Shown: piece by piece, positions 8,067-17,207 of the stretch | How the letters are laid out: each line of letters begins with the position of its first letter | Numbering within the stretch: position 1 is the stretch's first letter | Assembly: GCF_021729845.1 (NCBI RefSeq) | Contig: NZ_CP063398.1 | Location: 62,001 to 126,000, forward strand | Direction of reading: 5' to 3' | DNA from: Rhizobium sp. SL42 | Lineage (GTDB): Bacteria > Pseudomonadota > Alphaproteobacteria > Rhizobiales > Rhizobiaceae | DNA: 64,000 nt | Position numbers and translations under genes: made by a program | The notes under the pieces: generated by a model | Database searches by the model: none | The model's input: only the letters and a program-made list of their open reading frames with translations | Told to the model about the DNA's origin: nothing

Positions 8067-9112
8067 CAGTTCTCCTCCCCATCCAGAATGATCTGCAGCT
8101 TGACGTCCTCCGGTCGCCCTTCGGCCGCGCGCTCGAAAGCGGCGATCGACTGGTCGAACGCATAGGTCCTGGACACCAGTGGCTTTAGGTCCACCTTGCC
8201 GGCCGCGATCAAGGCCAGCGCCCGATCAAAGACATTGGCGTAGCGGAACACCGTCTCGATACGGCACTCGCGGAAGCAGGCGGCGGCGAGATCGACCGGC
8301 ACCGGTCCCGGCGGCAGGCCGACCACAACCACCGTCCCACCGGGGCGCACGACCTTGAACAGATCGGCAACGGCCGCCGCTGCACCCGAGCATTCGAAGA
8401 CGATGTCGGCACCCCAGCCTTCCGTGGCCTCATTGACCGCCTCGACGAGGTTGCATTCGCGCAGATTGATGCCGGTAATCCCGTCATAGATCTCGGCCAG
8501 CTTGAGTTTCGTTTCCGAAAGATCCGAGATCAGCACCCGCGAGCATCCGCCGGCAAGGGCTGCCAGCGCCACCATGATGCCGATTGTGCCGCAGCCGGTG
8601 ACAACCGCTGTATCGCCGGGGTTGATGCGGGCGCGTGTTGCCGCCTGCATGCCAACCGCGAACGGCTCGACCATCGCGCCTTCGGCGAAAGAGACATTGT
8701 CCGGCAGCTTGTAGGTAAAACCGGCTGGATGCACGGTCTCCGGGCAGAGCACGCCATGCACCGGCGGCGTTGCCCAGAAGGTGACGGCGGGATCAACATT
8801 GTAGAGGCCAAGGCGCGAGGCACGCGACTTCGGGTCGGGAATGCCGGGTTCCATGCAGACCCGGTCGCCGGGCTTCAGATGCGTGACATTGGCACCGACT
8901 TCGGTGACCGTGCCGGCCGCCTCATGGCCAAGAACCATGGGCTCGTTGACGACAAAATCGCCGATATGCCCATGCGTGTAGTAGTGCACGTCGCTGCCAC
9001 AGACGCCGACCGTGTGCAGTTTGATACGAACGTCGTCGGGACCCATGGCCTGGGGGAGATCGATGTCGCGCAGGGAGAGTTCGCCGACGCGCTCGAGGAC
9101 AAGTGCTTTCAT
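8066..9112 (-). CDS. Medium-chain dehydrogenase, xylitol/sorbitol dehydrogenase-like
   Basis: A 348-residue medium-chain dehydrogenase. The catalytic zinc ligands are visible: Cys38 in GVCGSD, and His63 and Glu64 in LGHEAAG. A Rossmann motif (VVTGCGTIG) follows near residue 167. These enzymes oxidise polyols such as xylitol or sorbitol to ketoses with NAD+. In the lobe at about residues 90-108 the four cysteines that usually bind structural zinc are absent ([18 protein letters not shown]), as in a minority of sorbitol/xylitol dehydrogenases. I use the ATG at 9110-9112, five bases after the permease stop; a TTG further upstream would overlap that gene. It sits inside the ABC operon, so its substrate is probably what the transporter imports. 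Confidence 0.88.
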   Translation of the reverse strand: MKALVLERVGELSLRDIDLPQAMGPDDVRIKLHTVGVCGSDVHYYTHGHIGDFVVNEPMVLGHEAAGTVTEVGANVTHLKPGDRVCMEPGIPDPKSRASRLGLYNVDPAVTFWATPPVHGVLCPETVHPAGFTYKLPDNVSFAEGAMVEPFAVGMQAATRARINPGDTAVVTGCGTIGIMVALAALAGGCSRVLISDLSETKLKLAEIYDGITGINLRECNLVEAVNEATEGWGADIVFECSGAAAAVADLFKVVRPGGTVVVVGLPPGPVPVDLAAACFRECRIETVFRYANVFDRALALIAAGKVDLKPLVSRTYAFDQSIAAFERAAEGRPEDVKLQIILDGEEN

Positions 9113-9117
9113 GAAGG

Positions 9118-9936
9118 TCAACCTTGATCAGTTTTCTTGGAAAATGCGGCATTGAGCCCACCCGCCATCACTCCGAGCAGGATCAGCGGCGGCAGGGACA
9201 GGAGGACGACGGCGGCGTTGAGGATGCCCCAGGGCACGTTCATGCCGAGCTGGGACATTTCCGACGCGATGATCGGAAGCGTCTTTGCCTTGGATGTCGT
9301 GAGCATCATGGCGAGCAGGAACTCGTTCCAGACCAGCACGAAGGAAAAGGCGATGGCGCCGAAGACCTGGAAACGGGCAATCGGCAGCGCAATGCGGAAG
9401 AAGGTCGCGTAGGGACCAAGGCCATCGACGCGTGCGGCTTCCTCGACATGCAGGCTGACGCGCTCGAAGGCCGGCACCGAAAGCCAGATGGTGATCGAGG
9501 CGGTGACGATCAGATAGGTGACGATCAGCGAGAGCCGCGTATCGTAGAGGTTGAGCCCGAGCCAGATGACCAGCATCGGAATGGCGATCGCAACCGGCGG
9601 CAGGAAACGCAGCGAGAGGACGAAGAACTGCGCCTCGGCGGTCAGGCGGTTCTTGAAGCGCGCGATGACATAGGCGGCCGGCACGCCGATCAGCGCGCCG
9701 AGCACCACGGCGCTTGAGCAGATGATCAGCGAATTCGTCAGCGCACGCGCCACCGAGCGGCGGTTCAGCACATAGCTCATGTTGTCCCAGACCGGCTGGA
9801 AGACGAGCTTGGGCGTAGACACCAGGAGGTCGGCATTGGTCTTGAAGGCGTTGAGCAGCGTCCACAGCAGCGGCAGCACGACAAGCGCAGCCGCAAGGAT
9901 CAGTAGCAGCTTGAGCAGCAGGGTCGAGAGCTTCAT
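9118..9936 (-). CDS. ABC sugar/polyol permease, MalG-like
   Basis: A 272-residue inner-membrane protein with six predicted hydrophobic segments. It has the cytoplasmic EAA loop of CUT1 permeases ([27 protein letters not shown], about residues 165-190), which contacts the ATPase. The start ATG overlaps the stop of the partner permease by four bases (ATGA), so the two are translationally coupled. It forms a heterodimer with the product of 9933-10796. Confidence 0.92.
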   Translation of the reverse strand: MKLSTLLLKLLLILAAALVVLPLLWTLLNAFKTNADLLVSTPKLVFQPVWDNMSYVLNRRSVARALTNSLIICSSAVVLGALIGVPAAYVIARFKNRLTAEAQFFVLSLRFLPPVAIAIPMLVIWLGLNLYDTRLSLIVTYLIVTASITIWLSVPAFERVSLHVEEAARVDGLGPYATFFRIALPIARFQVFGAIAFSFVLVWNEFLLAMMLTTSKAKTLPIIASEMSQLGMNVPWGILNAAVVLLSLPPLILLGVMAGGLNAAFSKKTDQG

Positions 9937-10796
9937 CGGTTCAGCCTCTTCCAGGTGAAGGTGAAGGTGACGATGGTCAGCACCATCATGATGACCGCCA
10001 TGGACGAGGCGTAGGAAATCTTGCCGGATTCGATGAAGCCCTGCGAATAGGCATACATGTCGAGCGTTTCCGTCGAAATGCCGGGACCGCCGCGGGTCAT
10101 CACGTAGACAAGGTCGAAGGAGCGCAGGCTTTCGATCGCCTTGACCAGCAGCAGGCTGATCAGCGGCGCCTTCAGCATCGGCAGCGTGACGAAACGGTGA
10201 ATCTCGAACCGGGTCGCGCGGTCGATCCGCGCCGCCTCTAGCGGCTGCGGCGGCAGCGATTCCAAAAGCTTGAGGATGATCACAGAGAAGAACAGGCCCC
10301 ATTGCCAGACATCGACAAAGGCAACCGCGAGCAGCGCCCCCAGCGGCGTCGACAGGATGTCGGGCGTGATGCCGGTCAGTTCGCGGACGGGCCAGGTCAG
10401 GGCGCCATAGAGCGGGTGAAAGGCGAACTTCCATACGAAGGCGGCACAGACACGTGGCAGCAGGACCGGGATGATGAACAGCACGCAGAGAATGTTTCGC
10501 ATGCGCGGGCTGGCGGCCTCGAACATCGCGATGCCCAGCGCAAGCCCCGTGACCATGGTCGCGCTGACGCTGAGAATCTCCCATTTGAACGACACCCAGA
10601 GCGCGTTGAGGAAGCGGGCATCCGAGAACAGGGCCATATAATTGGCGAACCAGACATAATCGGCATCCGGCTGCGCAAGCGTGCGGTTCTGCAGGGAAAT
10701 ATTGATCGCGTAGACCGTCGGCACGAGGGCCAGCACGACCAGGATGCCCATGGTGGGCCCAAGAAAGACGTAAGGCAGCGAACGGCCGCGACGCAT
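9933..10796 (-). CDS. ABC sugar/polyol permease, MalF-like
   Basis: A 287-residue permease beginning MRRGRSLPYVFLGPTMGILVVLAL, with six hydrophobic segments and an EAA loop (LEAARIDRATRFEIHRFVTLPMLKAPL). The ATG at 10794-10796 follows GAGGACCTGCC. The reading frame stays open upstream, but that extension overlaps nothing conserved and lacks a ribosome site. It is the second gene of the operon, after the binding protein at 10861-12111. Confidence 0.9.
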   Translation of the reverse strand: MRRGRSLPYVFLGPTMGILVVLALVPTVYAINISLQNRTLAQPDADYVWFANYMALFSDARFLNALWVSFKWEILSVSATMVTGLALGIAMFEAASPRMRNILCVLFIIPVLLPRVCAAFVWKFAFHPLYGALTWPVRELTGITPDILSTPLGALLAVAFVDVWQWGLFFSVIILKLLESLPPQPLEAARIDRATRFEIHRFVTLPMLKAPLISLLLVKAIESLRSFDLVYVMTRGGPGISTETLDMYAYSQGFIESGKISYASSMAVIMMVLTIVTFTFTWKRLNR

Positions 10797-10860
10797 GGCA
10801 GGTCCTCGGATGGAAAAAGGGGCGCGTCGACGACGCGCCCAGTTGACGGCTTGGGAGGCG

Positions 10861-12111
10861 TCAGAGTTTGGCGGCGAAGGTTTCCAGTTCGGCAAGCGTC
10901 GCCTTGATGTCGGTGCGGCTGCCGGTGATCAACTCTTCCAGCATGATGCCCCACTGGTTGCCCAGTTCCTGCCAGCGCGGATCCTGCCAGAAGGTGACGG
11001 TCGTTTTCTCGCCGGTCGCGGCCATGGCGTCGGCCAGGTTCTGGCCGAAGGTCTTGGCATATTCCGGGCTCTGATAGGTGCTGGTGCGGGTTAGTTCGCC
11101 CGGCTGGCCGGCGGCGAGGCGACGCGCTTCCTGCTCCTTGGAGGTTGCCCAGGCGACGAACAGGCCGGCACAGGCCTTTTCCTCATCTGTCGCATTGGCC
11201 TTCGACGCAATGGCGAAACCGTGGGCGTAACCGCCACCCGGCAACGGCGACGGCGGCACGGAGAAGGCCACCTTGTCGGCCACCTGGCTCTGCGCCGTGT
11301 CGACGGACATGCCGCCGAGCGGTGCGGATTCGATGATGATCGCGACCTTGCCCGATCGGAAGGCGCCGGTGGATTCATCCCAGGATCCGGTCTGCGTGCC
11401 CGGTGCCGAATACTTGAAAAGCTCGAGATAGGTCTCCGTCGCCTTCACGGCCGCTTCCGAGTTGAAGGCCGGCTTGCCGTCCTTGAACCATTCACCGCCA
11501 TTGGCCTTGAAGAACGGCATCCAGCGCCAGACATTTGCACCCGAGCCGCGCTGGCCGCGCAGCGCCGTGCCATAGACGCCGTTGTCCGGATCATGCAGCT
11601 TCTGAACGGCAGCGAAATACTCGTCCCAGGTCTTGGGCGGCGCGATGCCTGCCTTTTCCAGGAGATCGGTGCGATAGACCATCAGGTCGCCGCCACCCTG
11701 CACCGGTGCGAACCACTGCTTGCCGTCATAGGTGGCCGCAGCACGCATGCCTGCGTCGAAATCCTTGTAGTCGTATTCGGCCGGGTAGAAACCTTCGAGC
11801 GGAACGATCCAGCCGGACGAGGCAAACAGCGCAAGATTGGCCTCGTCGACATAGTAGACGTCGAAGCTGCCGACGGTCGAGGCGTCGGCCTGCGACTTGG
11901 CACGACGGTCGTTTTCGTTGAGATAGCTGATCTCGAAACCGGCGCCGGAGAGTTCTTCGAACTCGTCGACATAGTCTTCAAGAAGCGTCAGTCCGTCACG
12001 CGGCTGCGCCAGGACGCGCAGGTCTTCGCTGCACTGGGCAGCAGCAAATGCGTTCGAAGCCGCAAGAATGGCGATCACCGCGCAGCCGGCGCGGAGGCTG
12101 TTGAATGTCAT
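10861..12111 (-). CDS. ABC transporter extracellular substrate-binding protein, CUT1 family
   Basis: A 416-residue periplasmic protein. Residues 1-23 (MTFNSLRAGCAVIAILAASNAFA) are a signal peptide. The mature protein has features of the family-1 solute-binding proteins (SQADASTVGSFDVYYVDEANLALFASSGWIVPLE, FAPVQGGGDLMVYRTDLLEKAGI). It captures a sugar or polyol for the two permeases and the ATPase downstream. The ATG at 12109-12111 has GAGGGAGGAAATC upstream. The AraC regulator at 12249 is divergent and probably controls this operon. Confidence 0.9.
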   Translation of the reverse strand: MTFNSLRAGCAVIAILAASNAFAAAQCSEDLRVLAQPRDGLTLLEDYVDEFEELSGAGFEISYLNENDRRAKSQADASTVGSFDVYYVDEANLALFASSGWIVPLEGFYPAEYDYKDFDAGMRAAATYDGKQWFAPVQGGGDLMVYRTDLLEKAGIAPPKTWDEYFAAVQKLHDPDNGVYGTALRGQRGSGANVWRWMPFFKANGGEWFKDGKPAFNSEAAVKATETYLELFKYSAPGTQTGSWDESTGAFRSGKVAIIIESAPLGGMSVDTAQSQVADKVAFSVPPSPLPGGGYAHGFAIASKANATDEEKACAGLFVAWATSKEQEARRLAAGQPGELTRTSTYQSPEYAKTFGQNLADAMAATGEKTTVTFWQDPRWQELGNQWGIMLEELITGSRTDIKATLAELETFAAKL

Positions 12112-12125
12112 GATTTCCTCCCTCG

Positions 12126-12147
12126 GATGGCAAACTCCCTTGCCATC
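12126..12147. promoter_or_regulatory. Inverted repeat between the polyol ABC operon and its AraC regulator
   Basis: GATGGCAA (12126-12133) and TTGCCATC (12140-12147) are exact reverse complements with a 6-bp spacer, just upstream of the ribosome site of the binding-protein gene. It could be an operator or a hairpin in the leader mRNA. Two similar elements follow, TTTTGCGCAACA (12159-12170) and TTTTTGCAC/TGCAACA (12222-12237), arranged like AraC-family direct repeats. Confidence 0.4.
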
Positions 12148-12248
12148 TACGGGGGCTATTTTGCGCAACAGATGAGCCCGAACTAGTTTACCTTCGCCGC
12201 ATAATTGATACTATATTGACATTTTTGCACTGCAACACGAGTCCATCA

Positions 12249-13193
12249 ATGCGAATTGCATCAGATTTCCCGCTCTCGGTCTCGGAAACATTCACGGCAA
12301 CACGAGAGCAGATCGTGCTGCCGGGTAGCAGTTCCTACCTGATCCGCCGGGACCATTACCCGAACCCGATCTGTATCTGGAACTACCATCCCGAATGGGA
12401 GATCCACTTCATTCCGGATGCGCACGGCTTTGCCTATGTCGGGGACTATATCGGCCCGTTCAAACCCGGCCATCTGGTGCTGGCGGGCACCAATCTGCCG
12501 CACAACTGGATCACGCCCGGCGCACCCGACCTGCCCGGGCGCGACATGGTGCTGCAATTCGACGCCGATGCGCTGATGGGGGTGCGTGCGGTCTGTCCCG
12601 AGTTCGAGGTCCTGCATCGCCTGAGGTCTTTTGCCGAACGCGGCATCGAGATTTTGGGGCCAGAAGCACATGAAATCGGCTCGAAGATTCTTGCGCTGCA
12701 TGAAAGGAAAGACCGCGCCGGCCTGGGTCTTTTCATCGAAATCCTCAATGCCATCGAGGACGCCCCGCAGAAGCGTCTTCTGGCCAGCGAACACTTCATT
12801 TCGGTGTACAATCAACTGTCGGACAGGCGGCATCGCAGGATCGACCAGGCGATTCAGATCATGCAATCCAATCCAGGCGCGCAGATGCATGAAGTGGCCG
12901 CAGAGGTCGATCTCGAGCCATCCGCATTCTCACGGGCATTCCGCCGGCTGACCGGCATGAATTTTTCCGACTACAGCCGGTCGCTGCGCGTGTGGCGGGC
13001 CCGCACCCTCCTGTCGGAAAGCGAGATGCCGATCACCGACATCTGCTTCGAGGCAGGCTTCAACAATCTCTCGAACTTCAATCGGTATTTTCGGATGGAA
13101 ACGGGTCTGACGCCGCGAGCCTATCGCAAGGCGGCACGCATCCGGGCAAAATCGGTGATCGCACCCCAGTCCTCCCATAGCATCCGGCCCTAA
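12249..13193 (+). CDS. AraC-family transcriptional regulator
   Basis: A 314-residue regulator with an N-terminal cupin-like sensing domain (NYHPEWEIHFIPDAHGFAYVGDYIGPFKPGHLVLAGTNLPHNW, about 42-85) and a C-terminal pair of helix-turn-helix motifs (about 205-300: MHEVAAEVDLEPSAFSRAFRRLTG and ITDICFEAGFNNLSNFNRYFR). Such regulators usually activate the adjacent sugar operon on binding the substrate. Divergence from the ABC/dehydrogenase operon makes that operon the likely target. I start at the ATG of 12249; an in-frame TTG at 12216 would add 11 residues but looks more like part of a promoter (TTGACA). Confidence 0.87.
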   Translation: MRIASDFPLSVSETFTATREQIVLPGSSSYLIRRDHYPNPICIWNYHPEWEIHFIPDAHGFAYVGDYIGPFKPGHLVLAGTNLPHNWITPGAPDLPGRDMVLQFDADALMGVRAVCPEFEVLHRLRSFAERGIEILGPEAHEIGSKILALHERKDRAGLGLFIEILNAIEDAPQKRLLASEHFISVYNQLSDRRHRRIDQAIQIMQSNPGAQMHEVAAEVDLEPSAFSRAFRRLTGMNFSDYSRSLRVWRARTLLSESEMPITDICFEAGFNNLSNFNRYFRMETGLTPRAYRKAARIRAKSVIAPQSSHSIRP

Positions 13194-13270
13194 TGTGCTT
13201 TTCTAGAGGTGCGCGGAAACGCTGATCCGCCCCCCCGATCCGTTTCCGGCACGCGAGCCTACGCACGCAA

Positions 13271-13304
13271 AAAAGCATCATGCCGGGCGCAAATTGATGC
13301 TTTT
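13271..13304. promoter_or_regulatory. 34-bp inverted-repeat operator, copy 1, upstream of the creatininase-family gene
   Basis: AAAAGCATCA (13271-13280) and TGATGCTTTT (13295-13304) are exact reverse complements with a 14-bp spacer. The same arms and spacer length occur at 15180-15213 with a different spacer sequence, so the arms are under selection. The LysR regulator encoded between the two copies is the probable binder (inference). Confidence 0.75.
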
Positions 13305-13363
13305 CGTTGGCCACCCTCTTCCGTATTCCTCGGATGGATCATGAGGCAGAGGCGGACACAGAC

Positions 13364-14161
13364 ATGGGCAAACCATTCTTCTGGAACGAACTGAATACGG
13401 GCGATTTCGCCCATCTTTCGGTCGATCGGACCATCGCCATCCTGCCGATCGCCTCCACCGAGCAGCACGGTCCGCATCTGCCGATTTCCACCGATGTCAC
13501 CATCGCCAATGGCATGCTGACCGAGGTGCGCGCCCAGCTGCCCCAGACACTGGATATCCTTGTTCTCCCGACGCAGGAGATCGGCAAGGCCAACGAACAT
13601 ATCCACGGTCCCGGCACCCTTTCGCTCGGAGCCGAGATCCTCATTCCCGCATGGACCGCCATCGGTGGAAAGGTTGCGGAAGCCGGGGTGCGCAAGATGG
13701 TGATCGTCAACTCGCATGGCGGCAATCTTGATGTGATGAACATCGTCGCGCGCGAGCTGCGCGTGCGTTTTGCCATGGCGGTCGTCGCCACGCAGTGGTC
13801 GCGTTTCGGCAGCCCTCAAGGCCTGATCAGCGAGCACGAACAGAAATTCGGCATCCATGGCGGCGACATGGAAACCTCGATGATGCTGTATTTCCGACCT
13901 GATCTCGTGCGCATTGATAGAGCCGAAAATTTTGTCTCGAGAGCAGAATGGATGAAGGACAACACGCGTTATCTGCAACCGTTGCCGCCCCATTCCCTTG
14001 CCTGGATCGCCCATGATCTCAACCCGAACGGCGTCGTGGGTAACGCCTCGCTCGGCACGGCGGAAAAAGGTGCCCTGATCGCCCGGCATCAGGCCAAGGG
14101 CTTTATAGAGTTGCTCGACGACCTGACGAACTATCCCTTGTCCAGCCTCTATTCAAAATAG
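13364..14161 (+). CDS. Creatininase-family amidohydrolase
   Basis: A 265-residue protein of the creatininase family, metal-dependent hydrolases that open cyclic amides or remove formamide groups (creatinine amidohydrolase, mycofactocin MftE, FAPy deformylase). Ligand positions match creatininase: Glu33, His35 and Asp44 in STEQHGPHLPISTD, His118 in NSHGGN, and Glu170 in HGGDMETS. True creatininase activity is not implied. The gene has its own copy of the 34-bp operator found before the ABC/deaminase operon at 15296, so it probably serves the same pathway. The ATG at 13364 follows GAGGCGG; an ATG at 13334 is possible. It converges on the LysR gene 12 bp downstream. Confidence 0.85.
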   Translation: MGKPFFWNELNTGDFAHLSVDRTIAILPIASTEQHGPHLPISTDVTIANGMLTEVRAQLPQTLDILVLPTQEIGKANEHIHGPGTLSLGAEILIPAWTAIGGKVAEAGVRKMVIVNSHGGNLDVMNIVARELRVRFAMAVVATQWSRFGSPQGLISEHEQKFGIHGGDMETSMMLYFRPDLVRIDRAENFVSRAEWMKDNTRYLQPLPPHSLAWIAHDLNPNGVVGNASLGTAEKGALIARHQAKGFIELLDDLTNYPLSSLYSK

Positions 14162-14173
14162 CAGTGCCTGGCG

Positions 14174-15112
14174 TCATTTCTCCGATGCCAGGATGGAGCC
14201 GTTCGCCTGCAATTCCTGCATCAGCGCCAGCAGTTCTGTCATCAGATACTCGACAAACAGACTGGTTGCGGCGTCCAGCGGCGCCCGCGCCCGCGCAAAC
14301 AGTTTCATCGGCTGGCGTGAATGGCTCTCCGCGATGGGCCTGAACAGCAGTTCGCCACGCCGGCATTCGACGATCACGTCCAGCGGATTGAGCAAAGTCA
14401 GGCCGGTGCCGGCTTTCACCAGCTGCTTCAGCATCTCCGAGGCATTGGTTTCCACCACAGGCTCAACCGAGACCGGCAGCGGCGCCAGCGCCAGATTGAT
14501 GACGTCGCGCAGGCTTGTGCCGGTCTGCGCCAGAACCAGCCGTTCCTGCACGACATCGGCAAGGCTGATCGGGCCGGTGCCCGCGAGCCTGTGTCCGGGC
14601 GGTAGAACGACACCGATCGGCACATCGAAATTGGCCAGCGTGCGGATGCCCGGCGTCGCCTGGATATTGAAGCCAAGACCGATATCGGCTTCGCCGGTCA
14701 ATACGGGGTTGAGCGTCGTCGAGCCGCCATCGTTGCGCAACTGGACCCGCACCCTTGGATGCTGCGCGACAAACCGGGCGATGATGTCCGGCAGCGGACC
14801 GGCAGCAAGGCCCACCGTGGTCACGATCGAAACCTTGCCGGCCTGCGGCATCTTCAATCCGCGAATGCGCGATTCCAGCCGCTCGTAGTTTTTCAGCACG
14901 TCTCGGATATGCTCGATGCACAGTTCACCGGCGGCCGTCAGCCGCAGGCCGCGCGGCAACCGCTCGAAGATCGGCACGCCGATTTCCGCCTCCAGCGCCA
15001 GAATCTGCCGATTGATCGCCGAGGACGCGACATTCAGCCGGGCAGCGGCCTTGCGAATGGAACCGCAGCGAGCAATTTCATTGATGTATTGCAACTTTCG
15101 GGAATGCAGCAT
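14174..15112 (-). CDS. LysR-family transcriptional regulator
   Basis: A 312-residue LysR-type regulator. The N-terminal winged helix-turn-helix spans about residues 5-62 (YINEIARCGSIRKAAARLNVASSAINRQILALEAEIGVPIFERLPRG), followed by a periplasmic-binding-like co-inducer domain (about 90-300). It lies between the creatininase-family gene (convergent) and the NMT1-type ABC operon (divergent). Both target promoters carry the same 34-bp palindrome, one of them 67 bp before its own start, so autoregulation is likely. The ligand is presumably the compound or an intermediate of the 15296-21757 operon (inference). Confidence 0.9.
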   Translation of the reverse strand: MLHSRKLQYINEIARCGSIRKAAARLNVASSAINRQILALEAEIGVPIFERLPRGLRLTAAGELCIEHIRDVLKNYERLESRIRGLKMPQAGKVSIVTTVGLAAGPLPDIIARFVAQHPRVRVQLRNDGGSTTLNPVLTGEADIGLGFNIQATPGIRTLANFDVPIGVVLPPGHRLAGTGPISLADVVQERLVLAQTGTSLRDVINLALAPLPVSVEPVVETNASEMLKQLVKAGTGLTLLNPLDVIVECRRGELLFRPIAESHSRQPMKLFARARAPLDAATSLFVEYLMTELLALMQELQANGSILASEK

Positions 15113-15179
15113 TCGTCTGGTCTTTCAGCGTTCACGGAGCGATTGAGCGCTTTCGGCGCCGTCCATACATGGATGCCTA

Positions 15180-15213
15180 AAAAGCATCAATGCGGACGAA
15201 TTTTGATGCTTTT
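15180..15213. promoter_or_regulatory. 34-bp inverted-repeat operator, copy 2, between lysR and the ABC/deaminase operon
   Basis: AAAAGCATCA (15180-15189) and TGATGCTTTT (15204-15213), 14-bp spacer, identical in arms and geometry to 13271-13304. It lies 83 bp upstream of the binding-protein start and 67 bp upstream of the LysR start, suitable for divergent control. Confidence 0.75.
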
Positions 15214-15295
15214 CAAAGAGCAACGCAACCGCTCAAATGCAGAAAACAGGCGGTCAATGACGACGGTCTGTTGCATCAAAGGGGAACGACGCAGA

Positions 15296-16312
15296 ATGCG
15301 CACTCTACTGAAATCAAACGCACTTCCCGTCATCGTCAGCCTCGGAGCCATGGCAGCTTCCTTCACCCATGCCGCCGCAGCCGACAAGGTGAGCTATGGG
15401 ACCAACTGGCTGGCGCAGGCCGAGCATGGCGGGTTTTACCAGGCGGTGGCCGATGGTACCTATGAAAAATACGGCCTCGATGTGACCATCGTGCAGGGTG
15501 GACCGAACGCTGCCAACAGCGCGCTGCTGATTTCCGGCAAGATCGACTTCTACATGGGCAGCCCGCAGAGCGAAATTTCCGCGGTAGAGCAGGGCATCCC
15601 GATCGTCGATGTCGCGGCCATCTTCCAGAAGGATCCTCAGGTCCTGATCGCGCATCCGGACCAAGGCGTCGAGACTTTCGCGGATCTGGCCAAGCTGCCG
15701 ACAATCTTCATGGGCAAAGACGGTTACCTCACCTATTTCGAGTGGATGAAAGCGAATTTTCCGGGCTTCAAGGACGAGCAGTACAAGCCCTATAATTTCA
15801 GCCCGGCGCCCTTCCTGGCAGACAAGCAATCTGCCCAGCAGGGCTATCTGACCTCGGAGCCCTACGAGATCGAGAAACAGGCCGGCTGGACGCCAAAAGT
15901 CTTCCTGCTGGCCGACAGCGGCTACTCGCCCTATTCAACGATGATCACCACGCAGGCATCGCTGGTTGAAACCAAGCCGGACGTGGTGCAGCGTTTCGTC
16001 GATGCCTCGATCGAGGGCTGGTACAATTATCTCTACGGCGACAATGCCAAGGCCAATGCCATGATCAAGACAGACAATCCGGAAATGACCGATGGCCAGA
16101 TCGCCTACTCGATCGCCAAGATGAAGGAATACGGTATTCTGGAATCTGGAGCGGCCCTGGAAAAAGGCATCGGTTGCATCACCGAAGAGCACTACAAGAA
16201 ATTCTTCGAAGACGGCGTTGCCATCAAGCTCTTCAAAGCCGAGACCGACTACAAGAAGGCTTTTTCAACGCAGTTCGCCTGCAAGGGCGTCGGCATGGCG
16301 CTGAAGAAGTAG
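15296..16312 (+). CDS. NMT1/THI5-type ABC transporter periplasmic binding protein
   Basis: A 338-residue periplasmic protein with a signal peptide of about 28 residues (MRTLLKSNALPVIVSLGAMAASFTHAAA). The mature part opens KVSYGTNWLAQAEHGGFYQAVADGTYEKYGLDVTIVQGGPN, the pattern of the NMT1/THI5-like family (SsuA, TauA, ThiY relatives). Known ligands include alkylsulfonates, taurine, nitrate and pyrimidine precursors such as formylaminopyrimidine. Given the deaminase downstream, a nitrogen heterocycle is plausible but unproven. Start at ATG 15296; it is the first gene of a tight plus-strand operon reaching 21757. Confidence 0.88.
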   Translation: MRTLLKSNALPVIVSLGAMAASFTHAAAADKVSYGTNWLAQAEHGGFYQAVADGTYEKYGLDVTIVQGGPNAANSALLISGKIDFYMGSPQSEISAVEQGIPIVDVAAIFQKDPQVLIAHPDQGVETFADLAKLPTIFMGKDGYLTYFEWMKANFPGFKDEQYKPYNFSPAPFLADKQSAQQGYLTSEPYEIEKQAGWTPKVFLLADSGYSPYSTMITTQASLVETKPDVVQRFVDASIEGWYNYLYGDNAKANAMIKTDNPEMTDGQIAYSIAKMKEYGILESGAALEKGIGCITEEHYKKFFEDGVAIKLFKAETDYKKAFSTQFACKGVGMALKK

Positions 16313-16382
16313 TAGCGCATCGATCGTCCCGTCGCCGCACCGGCGGCGGGGCACAGCAACTGCCGAGCAGCCCGGGACAGCA

Positions 16383-17207
16383 ATGATTTTGGAAGAAACG
16401 CGCGCACTGAAGCGTTCCAACGACGGACGCAAACGGCCACTGGTTGTCATGGACATGGTCTCGAAGCGCTTTTCAAGCGGTACGCAGGCACTCTCGGACA
16501 TGTCGCTCGTCGTGGAAAGCGGAGAGTTCGTCAGCCTGCTGGGGCCGTCGGGTTGCGGCAAATCGACGGCACTGCGCATCATCGCCGGCCTCGGCGATGC
16601 CTCGTCGGGAACGATCGACTGGCCTAGCTCGCGGATCAATTCCAAAGGATTGCCGGAAGGCGACATCAGCTTCGTCTTCCAGGAGCCTACATTGATGCCC
16701 TGGCAGAATGTCTTCGGCAATGTGCACCTGCCGCTGAAGCTGCGCGGCATCTCGCAAGCCGCGGCCCGCCCGCAGATCATCGAGGCACTGGCAACCGTGG
16801 GGCTCGAGGATTTCGCCGAGGCCTATCCGCGTGAACTTTCCGGCGGCATGAAGATGCGCGTTTCAATCGCCCGTGCGCTGGTGACGAAGCCGAAGCTGCT
16901 GCTGATGGACGAGCCTTTCGCCGCGCTTGACGAAATCACCCGCCAGAAACTCAATGACGACGTACTGCGCCTGTGGAAACAAACAGGCATCACCGTCATT
17001 TTCGTCACCCATTCGGTGTTTGAATCGGCCTATCTTTCCAATCGCATCGTGGTGATGAAGGCACGGCCGGGCCGCGTCCATGCTGATTTTCCATTGCACA
17101 CCAGCCTGGAGCGAGACGCCCACTACCGAACCTCTGAGGACTATCGGCAGGCCTGCGAAAAGGTCTCGACCATGCTGCTCGAAGCCATCGGATCGGGAGA
17201 GCACTGA
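16383..17207 (+). CDS. ABC transporter ATPase, SsuB/TauB/ThiZ type
   Basis: A 274-residue ATPase with Walker A GPSGCGKST (about 54-62), Q-loop VFQEPTLMPW, signature LSGGMKMR, Walker B LLLMDEPFAALDE and switch VTHS. The LSGGMKMR signature and the DEITR segment are characteristic of the nitrate/sulfonate/taurine importer group. It powers import with the single permease that follows. Its stop overlaps the permease start by one base (TGATG). Confidence 0.92.
   Translation: MILEETRALKRSNDGRKRPLVVMDMVSKRFSSGTQALSDMSLVVESGEFVSLLGPSGCGKSTALRIIAGLGDASSGTIDWPSSRINSKGLPEGDISFVFQEPTLMPWQNVFGNVHLPLKLRGISQAAARPQIIEALATVGLEDFAEAYPRELSGGMKMRVSIARALVTKPKLLLMDEPFAALDEITRQKLNDDVLRLWKQTGITVIFVTHSVFESAYLSNRIVVMKARPGRVHADFPLHTSLERDAHYRTSEDYRQACEKVSTMLLEAIGSGEH

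Noticed and set aside
12216..12248. TTG start extending the first AraC protein by 11 residues
   Set aside because: The TTGACA here looks like a promoter element and the ATG at 12249 gives a normal family length.
13364..14161. Naming the gene creatininase
   Set aside because: The metal ligands fit the family only; several family members act on other cyclic or formamide substrates.
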